Position numbers and translations under genes: made by a program
NCBI GenBank assembly: GCA_023423895.1
Contig: JAFAER010000190.1
Span: 1 to 64,000 of the forward strand
Length of the DNA: 64,000 nucleotides
Direction: 5' to 3'
Origin: Pseudomonadota bacterium
Lineage (GTDB): Bacteria; Myxococcota_A; Polyangia; Polyangiales; Polyangiaceae
Notes under the pieces: model-generated
What the model saw: only the letters and a program-made list of their open reading frames with translations
The model's database searches: none
Told to the model about the DNA's origin: nothing
In this document: positions 30,562-38,174 of the stretch, one piece after another
How the letters are laid out: every line of letters begins with the position of its first letter
Position numbering within the stretch: position 1 is the stretch's first letter

Positions 30562-32043
30562 TTACTTCACGCCGAGCTGCTTGAGCGCGAGGTTCGCCCG
30601 CCCACGGATGTACGGCGCCAGATCGAGGTCCGTCGCGGCAGTCTGGAGCTGAGCCACCGCTGCTTCGCGGCCGTGGCGTTGCACGAGGCCGTCCGTATCG
30701 AGCTTGTTCAGGCCGCAGAAGCCGAACGAAAGCTCTCGCTCGACCGGAGAGAGCACCGGGTTTCCGGAGATGCGGAACGTGCGTTTCATCGCGCGCGGCG
30801 ACGCATGTGACGGCAACGGCAGCGACATCGTCCTGCCGCCCTCGCCTGCGCCGAAGGCTCGGTAGATCGGAGAACCGCGGTAGACGCGCTTCTGTGTGGG
30901 CGACAGGCTGACCGGCCCGTCGATGGCCCCCGCGGCGAACATGACGTTCGTGCGATCGGGGCAGTCGAAGAGGTCGTTCGGATTGCGCGAGATGCTCGCA
31001 CACGCCGGCGTGTCCTCGAGCGGATCGGAGCTCTGACCATCGAACTCGGTCGTGTGATTGAGTCCGAAGAAGTGCCCTGCCTCGTGCAGCATCGTGAGCA
31101 CGTCCTGGTCGACCGACTCCGAGGTCGTCACGATGATCCCGGACACGCCACGACCGAAGATGGTCGCGGCTCCCGGGATCCCCGGTGAGATACCGGCCGC
31201 GAACGGCTCGCCGTCCTGTCCGATGAAGTTCGTCATCAAGACGTGCAGCGCCTGCGTGCCGTCTTTCTGGCCGCTCGAGATGGCGAATCCTTGCAGCAGC
31301 TCCTCGACGCCGTCGAGCTCCTGGTAGGTGCGGCTCTCCTTCGTGATCGTCACCTCACCTTTCTCGATGCCGAGCAGCTGAGAGGTCAGCGCGAAGAACG
31401 TCTCCACCCGTTCCTTGATCTCCGGATCGCTTGCCGCCTTCGCGGCGTCGACGACGCGGTTTCCGATCTCGAGACCTTCCGGGACGTGGATGTGGAGGTC
31501 GAGCTGTCCTCCGTGGAAGCTCCCGTCCCCGCTCGACTGCACGCGGACCTTGCCCTTCAGCTTCGGCTTCGCGGTCCCCCCGATGACACCGAAGCGGACC
31601 TTCCACGTGCCTGCGAGATCCTTCGGCACTCCCTCACCCTGCGGGACGCTCGCGGCGGCAATGACGTCGAACGTGGCGTAGCTCGTCGGGTTCGAGCCGC
31701 CCTTCGGCGTGTAGTTGTCGTGCACGACCGTTCCGTTCGGAGCTGTGATGCGCTGGATGCCGAACGGCCGCTCGGGATCGAAGTCGGCGACCTTGCCTTC
31801 CGCGATGATGTTGAACCCGAGTGCCCCTTCGGGGATCTCGAAGGTCGTGTCGCTACCGGCGGCCACGTCTCCAAGGTCTATGACCAGGGGCCCGGCCGCG
31901 GGTTTCGGCGGGTCCTCTTCCTCCACCGGTTCTTCCCCCGGCGGCGGCTCGCTGGCGGGTGGCGTTACGATGATCTTTCGTTCGGTGCACGCCGGAGCGA
32001 TGGCGAGAAGCGAGCACGCGGCGAGGGCAAGGAGGGAGCGCAT
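30562..32043 (-). CDS. Metzincin-like zinc metalloprotease lipoprotein
   Basis: 493 residues. The signal ends in LLAIAPAC (lipobox APAC), then a Pro/Glu-rich tether to about residue 50. The C-terminal half has the extended zinc motif HEAGHFFGLNH at residues 320-330 (HExxHxxGxxH), followed about 45 residues later by TNVMFAAG, a good Met-turn. Together these define a metzincin-type catalytic site. The region before it (55-300) has beta-rich segments and GVSGIIVTTS. The protein is likely an outer-membrane-anchored endopeptidase; its substrate is unknown. It converges on the DUF2314 gene with 42 bases between stops. Confidence 0.8.
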   Translation of the reverse strand: MRSLLALAACSLLAIAPACTERKIIVTPPASEPPPGEEPVEEEDPPKPAAGPLVIDLGDVAAGSDTTFEIPEGALGFNIIAEGKVADFDPERPFGIQRITAPNGTVVHDNYTPKGGSNPTSYATFDVIAAASVPQGEGVPKDLAGTWKVRFGVIGGTAKPKLKGKVRVQSSGDGSFHGGQLDLHIHVPEGLEIGNRVVDAAKAASDPEIKERVETFFALTSQLLGIEKGEVTITKESRTYQELDGVEELLQGFAISSGQKDGTQALHVLMTNFIGQDGEPFAAGISPGIPGAATIFGRGVSGIIVTTSESVDQDVLTMLHEAGHFFGLNHTTEFDGQSSDPLEDTPACASISRNPNDLFDCPDRTNVMFAAGAIDGPVSLSPTQKRVYRGSPIYRAFGAGEGGRTMSLPLPSHASPRAMKRTFRISGNPVLSPVERELSFGFCGLNKLDTDGLVQRHGREAAVAQLQTAATDLDLAPYIRGRANLALKQLGVK

Positions 32044-32332
32044 CGAGTGTGGCGAGGCTGCAGAGTGTGTGCCGGTAGGAGAGGCTCGCCGAGCTGGCCG
32101 GGATCAGCTGATTTCCCACGAGAGAGCGGGATGGGCGTGTGATCCGCCGTTCACGTCGGCGGGGGGACGCCCGGCTCACCATGGCACATGGTCGATCCAT
32201 CTCTTTTGATGCTCGGAGACCTCGGTGCGTTCGCCAGGGGCGACCATTCTCTCTGCGCGTGGACGCGAACCGCGAGGCGTCCCGCTTCATCGGCTGCCTC
32301 GCGCGATGCCGGTCGAAGCGTCGCGCCGTCGA

Positions 32333-32725
32333 TCAGCAGCTGCTGTCAGGAGCTACGCAACGGAAGCCGCCATCGCAGGACATGCAGACGTCGCCGCCGA
32401 GGCATCCGACGCGATCGCAGTCGGGGACGCAGGGATGGTCGCTGCAGCGAAACGTTCCGTCGTCGAGAGGACAGACGTAGGGCTGATGCCCGCCGCACCG
32501 GATGTGAAGCGTCGGATCCTCGTCATCGCTCGGCATCGGCATCGGGATGCCGGCGTCGGTCTCCACGCGCTTGTAGCGAGGCGGAGGATCGGGGACGCGT
32601 TCGGCATGGTGGAAATCCGGGTCGACGGACTGCGACGCATCTCCCGAAGAGCATGCTGCCGCGCCGACGGCGAGCGCCGCGCCTCCGACGAGTGCGAGCG
32701 TGACGCGAGCAACGCTCATCTTCAT
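32333..32725 (-). CDS. Small Cys-rich predicted lipoprotein
   Basis: 130 residues from the ATG at 32725 (MKMSVARVTLALVGGAALAV), chosen because earlier in-frame starts add an Arg-rich stretch before the signal. The lipobox is AAAC. The mature part is a polar linker (PPPRYKRVETDAG) and a ~50-residue domain with nine cysteines (CGGHQPYVC, CSDHPCVPDCDRVGC, CMSCDGGFRC), probably disulfide-bonded. The N-terminus lies divergent to the pseudo-receiver gene across a long gap. Function unknown. Confidence 0.6.
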   Translation of the reverse strand: MKMSVARVTLALVGGAALAVGAAACSSGDASQSVDPDFHHAERVPDPPPRYKRVETDAGIPMPMPSDDEDPTLHIRCGGHQPYVCPLDDGTFRCSDHPCVPDCDRVGCLGGDVCMSCDGGFRCVAPDSSC

Positions 32726-33372
32726 CCAGGGGACACGAACCGCACGAGGGCGCCAAGAACGAAGACGGCGGCGCGGCGAATTTGTGGGCATGCGGCTACC
32801 TCTGTGCTCCCTGCTCGTCCGCGCGCCGCGCGCCGCGCGCCCTGCGCTCGTGCTCGCGTTTGCTCATGCCCTGTCGTCTCCGCTCTCGTCTCGCCTATGC
32901 GCGACGCTCGCAGCAAGCGGCGGGCCGTCGTTGGGTACGGATGGGCTGCGTCGAATGCGGTGCCGCAGGGCCGCGCCATCTCGGACGCGACTGCGTGACG
33001 CGACCTCGGTCCGGACTCCGCGCGGCGTGGGGCACGCTGGCTCCACGACGTCACCGTGCGCCGTGCGCTGCGACGGGCCGAACGAACCCAAGCGCGAGCC
33101 TCCCGCCTTCGAGCTTGATGGAGAGCATCGCCCCCCGATCCTTCGACGACGATGACGCGCGGCGTGCAGGGTGCCATCCCGAGCTCGTTTGGTCCGACGC
33201 TGCATCAATCCATCGGTTGGTCGAGCATCGAAGTGCATGCGCTCGCGGGGCTCGCCTGGTAGTCGCATCGAACCGCATGACGCTGACTCGAACGCGAACT
33301 CGGCCGCAACGTCTTCTCGGAACGGAGTCGGTCACGACGGCGGAGAAAGCGACGTCCAAGAGGGGTCTGAGC
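32726..33372. other. Long intergenic region without a supported gene
   Basis: About 650 bases between the small lipoprotein and the pseudo-receiver gene. Several frames are open on both strands but none has a start with a ribosome site, recognisable domain or signal peptide. A run of GCGCGCC units lies near 32820-32840. The receiver frame is open through this stretch, so an N-terminal extension (ATGs at 33118 or 33277) cannot be fully excluded. Confidence 0.5.
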
Positions 33373-33897
33373 GTGACCGGCGCGACTCCGAACGCCGTCG
33401 CGCGGGTCCTCTTGCTCGACGGCTACGCAGAGAGCCGCGAGGCGTCGGCTGCCGAGCTCCGTCGCGCGGGCTTCGAGGTGATCGCGGTCGAAGAGGAGGA
33501 GCAAGCCGTCGCCGCGGTCGCGGCCGCTTATGCCTCCGCGTCCGCCGCGGCTTCCGTTTCTGCGTCCGTCTCTCCTTCCGCTTCGACGCGAGCGGCGCGA
33601 GCGGCGCAGTCGCGCGCCGTCGACATCGACATCGTCGTCCTGGACGTACCGCTTGCGGAAGCGCGAGAAGCCGCCAAGGCGCTCGAGGAGGCGGCGAGCG
33701 GCATCCACCCCGCGCCACGGCGGCGCCCATCCGTGATCGCCCTCGCCTCCCCCTCCGACGCGCGCCCCTCCCGCGAAGCCGCACACGCCAGCGGCGTCGA
33801 CTACGTCCTCCTGCGCCCGTGCCCCCCACCGGCCCTAGCGAAACACCTCCGCCGCCTCCACCTCCCCCGCGCGTTGCCGGGCACGCAACGTCGGTGA
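33373..33897 (+). CDS. Degenerate response-regulator receiver protein
   Basis: 174 residues from a GTG at 33373, preceded by AAGAGGGG seven bases upstream. The fold pattern of a receiver is readable: beta-1 ARVLLLDGYAESREASAAEL, beta-2 GFEVIAVEEEEQAVAAV, beta-3 DIDIVVLDVPLAEAREA with Asp at the phospho-acceptor place, beta-4 SVIALASPSD, and beta-5 DYVLLRPCPPPALAKHLRRL. The acidic pair at the end of beta-1 is reduced to one Asp, and the conserved Lys of beta-5 is Arg. An Ala/Ser-rich insert of ~35 residues splits the domain between helix 2 and beta-3. No output domain is present. It is likely a stand-alone pseudo-receiver; phosphorylation is doubtful. Confidence 0.6.
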   Translation: MTGATPNAVARVLLLDGYAESREASAAELRRAGFEVIAVEEEEQAVAAVAAAYASASAAASVSASVSPSASTRAARAAQSRAVDIDIVVLDVPLAEAREAAKALEEAASGIHPAPRRRPSVIALASPSDARPSREAAHASGVDYVLLRPCPPPALAKHLRRLHLPRALPGTQRR

Positions 33898-33908
33898 GTT
33901 TTTTTTGG
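33883..33908 (+). repeat. Left copy of the repeat flanking the RAYT gene
   Basis: This copy reads ACG-C-AACGTCGGT-GA-G, then eight T, then GG. It matches a copy at 35156-35180 in the same orientation at 21 of 25 positions with a one-base gap. It overlaps the last codons and stop of the pseudo-receiver gene. Confidence 0.6.
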
Positions 33909-33916
33909 CCGCCGGC

Positions 33917-33928
33917 GCGAAAGTTCGC
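33917..33928. repeat. REP-like small palindrome before the RAYT gene
   Basis: GCGAA-AG-TTCGC, a 12-base hairpin 32 bases before the transposase start, next to GGCCGCCGGCG. A related module (GCGGCCGGCGAACG) occurs downstream at about 35145. RAYT enzymes act on such REP hairpins. Confidence 0.4.
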
Positions 33929-33960
33929 AACCGGGGCGGGCGGGGGCCGATGGGGTCGGG

Positions 33961-34950
33961 GTGAGCCAACCGCGTCGAATCGTGCCTGGGTCGTTCTACA
34001 TGATCACGCGCCGGACGGTGCAGCGCATGTTCCTGCTGCGGCCCGACTCCGAGATCAACGCCATCTTCGAGTATTGCCTGGCCGAGGCGGCAGCGCGATT
34101 CGAGATCGGCATCGTCGGTTGGCTCGCGATGAGCAACCACTATCACGCGATCGTCTTCGACCCCGGTGCGAAGCTGCCCGCGTTCCTCGAGCACTTCCAC
34201 AAGATGGTGGCGAAGGCGGTGAACGGCCATCACGAGCGCTGGGAGAACCTCTGGTCGACGGAGGAGACCTGCGTGACGCGTCTCGTGACGCTCGATGATG
34301 TGTTCGACAAGCTCGTCTACACCCTGGCGAATCCCGCTGCGGCCCATCTCGTCGATCACGTCGCACACTGGCCGGGTTCGTCGTCGTGGACGCGGATGGG
34401 CAAGGGGCCGAAGCCCGTGAAGCGCCCTGCCGTGTACTTCAAGAAGAACGGTGTGATGCCCGAGACGGTCGAACTGCGGGTCATCCCGCCGCCCGGCCTC
34501 AAGGGCGAGAGCTACGAGTGCTGGATCGCTCGCGTGCGTCAAGCCGTGGAGCTTCGTGAAGCAGAGGCAGCCCAGAGCCGCCGCTCGAAGCGCATCAAGC
34601 TCGTAGGCCGCAAGAAGGTCCTCGAGACGGACCCGTTTGCTGCTCCGTCGACCGACACTCCGCGCCGGCGCCTTCGTCCTGCGCTCGCGTGCAAGGACGG
34701 TGAGCGGATGTCCGAAGAGCGCGCCATCCTATGCGGCTTCCGCCAGGGCTACCGCACGATGTTCGAGGCATACGTCACGCAGAACCGGAAGGAGAGCGCG
34801 CTCGCGAAGGCCAAGTCGGCCGGCAAGTCCGCCAAGCGCCAACGCGCGACACGAAAGACGCCGATCGAGTTCCCGGCTGGGACGTATCGCTTCCGCATCC
34901 TCGGCCTCCGCTGCGCCCCCTTCCCAGCCGCCGCCGCCGCCGCCGTGTAG
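33961..34950 (+). CDS. REP-associated tyrosine transposase (RAYT, Y1_Tnp/IS200-like)
   Basis: 329 residues from a GTG. Residues 1-150 form the Y1/HUH transposase domain: PGSFYMITRRTVQRMFLLRP, then GWLAMSNHYHAIVFDPG with the H-x-H metal motif, then VYTLANPAAAHLVDH, the helix typical of RAYTs. Residues 150-329 are a basic, Lys/Arg-rich C-terminal extension (SRRSKRIKLVGRKK, AKSAGKSAKRQRATRKT), longer than in short IS200 enzymes, ending in a run of Ala codons. RAYTs cut single-stranded REP hairpins and are usually single-copy, domesticated genes. Short related repeats lie on both sides. Catalytic integrity looks plausible; the active tyrosine cannot be placed with certainty. Confidence 0.85.
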   Translation: MSQPRRIVPGSFYMITRRTVQRMFLLRPDSEINAIFEYCLAEAAARFEIGIVGWLAMSNHYHAIVFDPGAKLPAFLEHFHKMVAKAVNGHHERWENLWSTEETCVTRLVTLDDVFDKLVYTLANPAAAHLVDHVAHWPGSSSWTRMGKGPKPVKRPAVYFKKNGVMPETVELRVIPPPGLKGESYECWIARVRQAVELREAEAAQSRRSKRIKLVGRKKVLETDPFAAPSTDTPRRRLRPALACKDGERMSEERAILCGFRQGYRTMFEAYVTQNRKESALAKAKSAGKSAKRQRATRKTPIEFPAGTYRFRILGLRCAPFPAAAAAAV

Positions 34951-35155
34951 AGCCGCCGTCGCGCTCCGTCCTCACCCTCGCGCCACTCTCCACCGCCCAA
35001 GCCAAGCCGCCGCAGCCTGCGGCGGCCACGTGCCCGTGCAGCCACCGTGCGCCTCCGAGCGTGCGGTGGCCGACGCTCGTCCGGCGTCCGGCCCCGCCGG
35101 CAGCAGCATCGCCAGATGCGTGCGCACTACACATTTCCGCGTGCGCGGCCGGCGA

Positions 35156-35180
35156 ACGTAACGTCGGTCGGTTTTGTTGG
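35156..35180 (+). repeat. Right copy of the repeat flanking the RAYT gene
   Basis: This copy reads ACG-T-AACGTCGGT-CG-GTTTT-G-TTGG, the same orientation as the copy at 33883-33908. The pair brackets a ~1.25 kb unit containing the RAYT gene. It may mark the ends of a once-mobile unit or two REP-type sites. Confidence 0.55.
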
Positions 35181-35207
35181 GTCGGTTTTGTTGGTCGGTT
35201 TTGTTGG
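35168..35207 (+). repeat. Threefold 13-base repeat TCGGTTTTGTTGG
   Basis: Exact copies occur at 35168-35180, 35182-35194 and 35195-35207 (one extra G between the first two). The first copy overlaps the RAYT-flanking repeat. It lies 97-136 bases before the start of the penicillin-binding protein gene, so an upstream regulatory role is possible. Confidence 0.8.
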
Positions 35208-35288
35208 TGGACTTTTGGGGGCTGGTTCGAGTGCCAGCTCAGCCGCACCGGATGTGCCGTAGGTTTCGGGGTGGGCGCGGTTTGCGGG

Positions 35289-35294
35289 TATGCT
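35289..35294 (+). promoter_or_regulatory. -10 box TATGCT of the PBP operon
   Basis: TATGCT lies nine bases before the GTG at 35304. No Shine-Dalgarno is present. It supports the GTG start and a leaderless transcript for the three-gene operon. Confidence 0.45.
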
Positions 35295-35303
35295 GCTGCG
35301 GTC

Positions 35304-38174
35304 GTGTCGGAACGTAACTCACGTACCTCTCGGCCTTCGTCGCGTCCGTCCGCGTCGCGGATGAGCTCTGATGTTTCGGGCGTTCCCAGGAACGTGCGCG
35401 TGAAGAAGAGCTCGGACGACATCGCGTATGCCGACACCGTCTACGATCGCTCGGAAGAAGGAGCGGCCCTTTCCGCCGCCGCGAAGGCCGTCGCGCACGA
35501 ACAAGAAGTGGCAGCGAGCGGCGCGACGGGTGCCGCCGCTGGCCCCGCTGGCCCCGCTGGCCCCGCTGGCCCCGCTGAGCGCTCGGGTGCGGCGGATGCT
35601 CCGCCTCGACCCACGCTGATGGCTCAACTCCGCGAGGCCGAGCGCTCTGGCTCGCGGAGGTCGCGCGCGTCGTCGACCGGCGGCGGTGGTGGTGGCGGCA
35701 GTGGCAGTGGAGGCCGGCACGAGCGCCTGCTCCGCGCCGCGAAGACATGGGCGATCCGCCTCGCCATCGCGGCCGTCGTGCTCGCCGCTGCGATCGTCAT
35801 CACGGGCTGGCTCCTCGTTCGCCACTATGAAGAGGGCTTGCCCAGCGTCGCGGAGCTCGAGCGCGGCTACCGGCCTTCTCAGGTCACGCGCGTCCTCGCT
35901 CGTGACGGCACCACGCTCGCCGAGCTGTTCACCGAACGGCGCACGGTCGTGCGCGTCGAAGACCTTCCGCGGCACGTCACCCGCGCGTTCCTGGCCGCCG
36001 AAGACGCCAGCTTCTACGAGCACGAAGGCATCAACTACCTCGGCATCGCACGCGCCTTCGTCGTCAACCTCCGCTCCGGCCGCACACGACAGGGCGGCTC
36101 GACGATCACGCAGCAGGTGGTGAAGAACATCCTGCTCGAATCGAATGAGCGGACCTACCGTCGCAAGATGCGCGAGGCGCTGCTCGCGCGACGGCTCGAG
36201 CAGGAGCTCTGTCCGACCTGCGGCAACGACCGCGAAGGCCGCGACAAGCGCAAGGACAAGATCCTCGAGCTCTATCTCAATCACATCTACCTCGGGCACG
36301 GCCGCTACGGGATCGAAGAGGCCGCTCAGGACAACTTCGGCAAACCCGCCAGCAAGCTCACCATCGCGGAAGCTGCGATGCTCGCCGGCGTCCCCGCGGC
36401 GCCCGAGGCTTACAACCCGAAGCGCGATCTCACGAAGGCATTGAACCGGCGCGCCTTCGTCCTCGATCAGATGCGCGCCAAACACTTCATCAACGACGTC
36501 GAATACGAGACCGCAAAGAACGAGGCCGTTCGCCTCGCCGCCACGCGCGAGGTCGACAGCGAGCTCGCTCCCGAGGCCGTGCAGATCGCGAAGAAGCTGC
36601 TGCTCGAGCTCGAGCCGGAGCGCGGCCCACGCGGGGGCTTCACGATCTCGACCACGATCGACCCTGCCCTGCAGCAGGCCGCTCGCAAGGCGCTGCGCGA
36701 CAACCTCTCGGCGTACGACAAGCGCCATGCGCTCCTCGCGCCGATCAAGGGGTCGTCCGTCGCGCAGAAAGGGCGTTCGAAGACGACGAAGGACGCGCAG
36801 CCGTTCGAGGGAACACCGAAGTTCGAATCCCACAAGGTCCTCACCGGGGTCGTGACGGCGGCCGACGACGTCGCTGGCACGATCGACGTGCGCGTCGGGA
36901 CAGTGCTGGGTTCGGTGAAGCTTGCAGATTACAAGCGATACAACCCACAGAACCTGCCGCCGAGTCAGTTCGCCGAGGTCGGCGCACGCGTGCGCGTCAG
37001 CCTGCTCGCACCGGTGCCGAACGCCGTCGCGCAGGTCGCTCCCTCGCAGGAGAACACGCCCGTCGCCAAGGTCCCGCTCAGACTCGAGCTCGGTCCCGAG
37101 TCCGCGATCGTGGTGCTCGACGTACGCACGCGGCACGTCCTCGCCATGGCAGGCAGCTACGAGGCGCAGAGCGGCGGCCTCGATCGGGCAACACAGGCCC
37201 GACGACAGCCGGGCTCGACGTTCAAGCCGATCGTGTACTCGTATGCGCTCCATTCGCGCCGGTACACGCCCGCGACGCTCGTCGACGTGACGCCTCGCAA
37301 CTACGCTGGCGGCTACAAGCCGTCCAACTACGAAGGGTGGTCGAGCCCGGACCCGCTCCGCCTCCGTGAGGCGCTCGCGAACTCGGTCAACATCGCCGCC
37401 GTGAACGTGCTCGAGGACGTCGGGCCCGCGAACGTCGTCGACTGGGCGAAGGCGCTCGGCATCGACTCGACGCTCAAGCCCGACCTGTCGCTCGCGCTCG
37501 GCTCGTACGAAGTGCGCCCGATCGAGCTCGCCGGGGCCTACGCCACGTTCGCCGCCGGCGGCATGTACGAAGAGCCGCGGATCGTCACTCGGATCGTCGG
37601 CCCCGACGGCAAGGACGTCGAGCTGAAACCTCCCCCGCCCCCGCGGCGCGTGCTCGAACCGGCAGAAGCCTACGTCATCACGAACATGCTCGAGAGCGTC
37701 GTCGATCGCGGCACCGCTCAGAAGGCCAAGTCGCTGGGCAGGCGGGTCGCCGGGAAGACCGGCACGAGCAACGAGTCGAAGGACACCTGGTTCGCCGGCT
37801 TCTCCCCCGAGATCGCCACGGTCGTGTGGGTCGGCTACGACGACAACAAGCCGCTCGGCTCCGGGGAGGCGGGCGGAGCCACGGCGCTCCCCGCATGGAT
37901 CAACGTCATGGACGCCGCGCACAAGGGCAAGCCGCGCGCGGAGTTCGCTCGTCCGCCGGGAGTGCTCACCGTCGCGATCGACCCGAAAACCGGGAAGTTG
38001 AAGCCCGAAGGCTCCGACGGCGACCCGATGGACGAAGTCTTCCTGGCCGGCACCGAGCCGACCGAGGTCGCCGAGCCGAGCAGCACTGCGACGGAGGCCG
38101 GCACGGCTCCGGCACACGCCGACGACGGCGCGAACGCGCCGCCGGCTTCCGAGAAGACCGAGGACGAGCCTTGA
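35304..38174 (+). CDS. Class A penicillin-binding protein (PBP1A type)
   Basis: About 956 residues from a GTG at 35304 (937 from the ATG at 35361). It polymerises and cross-links peptidoglycan. Residues 1-150 are a long cytoplasmic, low-complexity region with four GPA units (80-91) and a Gly/Ser stretch; the membrane anchor is about 151-172. The GT51 motifs are EDASFYEHEGINY, GGSTITQQVVKN and LYLNHIYLGHGRYG. An insert CPTCGNDREGRDKRKDK before KILELYLN adds a CxxC absent from typical PBPs. The transpeptidase motifs are PGSTFKP (SxxK), NSVN (SxN) and GKTGTSNES (KTG). The C-terminus is Pro/Glu/Ala-rich. It heads an operon whose next gene overlaps its stop. Confidence 0.93.
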   Translation: MSERNSRTSRPSSRPSASRMSSDVSGVPRNVRVKKSSDDIAYADTVYDRSEEGAALSAAAKAVAHEQEVAASGATGAAAGPAGPAGPAGPAERSGAADAPPRPTLMAQLREAERSGSRRSRASSTGGGGGGGSGSGGRHERLLRAAKTWAIRLAIAAVVLAAAIVITGWLLVRHYEEGLPSVAELERGYRPSQVTRVLARDGTTLAELFTERRTVVRVEDLPRHVTRAFLAAEDASFYEHEGINYLGIARAFVVNLRSGRTRQGGSTITQQVVKNILLESNERTYRRKMREALLARRLEQELCPTCGNDREGRDKRKDKILELYLNHIYLGHGRYGIEEAAQDNFGKPASKLTIAEAAMLAGVPAAPEAYNPKRDLTKALNRRAFVLDQMRAKHFINDVEYETAKNEAVRLAATREVDSELAPEAVQIAKKLLLELEPERGPRGGFTISTTIDPALQQAARKALRDNLSAYDKRHALLAPIKGSSVAQKGRSKTTKDAQPFEGTPKFESHKVLTGVVTAADDVAGTIDVRVGTVLGSVKLADYKRYNPQNLPPSQFAEVGARVRVSLLAPVPNAVAQVAPSQENTPVAKVPLRLELGPESAIVVLDVRTRHVLAMAGSYEAQSGGLDRATQARRQPGSTFKPIVYSYALHSRRYTPATLVDVTPRNYAGGYKPSNYEGWSSPDPLRLREALANSVNIAAVNVLEDVGPANVVDWAKALGIDSTLKPDLSLALGSYEVRPIELAGAYATFAAGGMYEEPRIVTRIVGPDGKDVELKPPPPPRRVLEPAEAYVITNMLESVVDRGTAQKAKSLGRRVAGKTGTSNESKDTWFAGFSPEIATVVWVGYDDNKPLGSGEAGGATALPAWINVMDAAHKGKPRAEFARPPGVLTVAIDPKTGKLKPEGSDGDPMDEVFLAGTEPTEVAEPSSTATEAGTAPAHADDGANAPPASEKTEDEP

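Larger units (their letters stand above)
34951..35303. other. Intergenic region between RAYT and the penicillin-binding protein gene
   Basis: About 350 bases, no supported gene. It carries the right copy of the RAYT-flanking repeat, a threefold 13-base repeat (35168-35207) and, at its end, the TATGCT box of the next gene. The T/G-rich segment 35161-35220 differs clearly in composition from the surrounding genes. Confidence 0.6.

Noticed and set aside
33118..33372. Longer N-terminus for the pseudo-receiver (ATG at 33118 or 33277)
   Set aside because: The added residues are Arg/Thr-rich without a fold, while GTG at 33373 has a ribosome site and starts right before the receiver strand.
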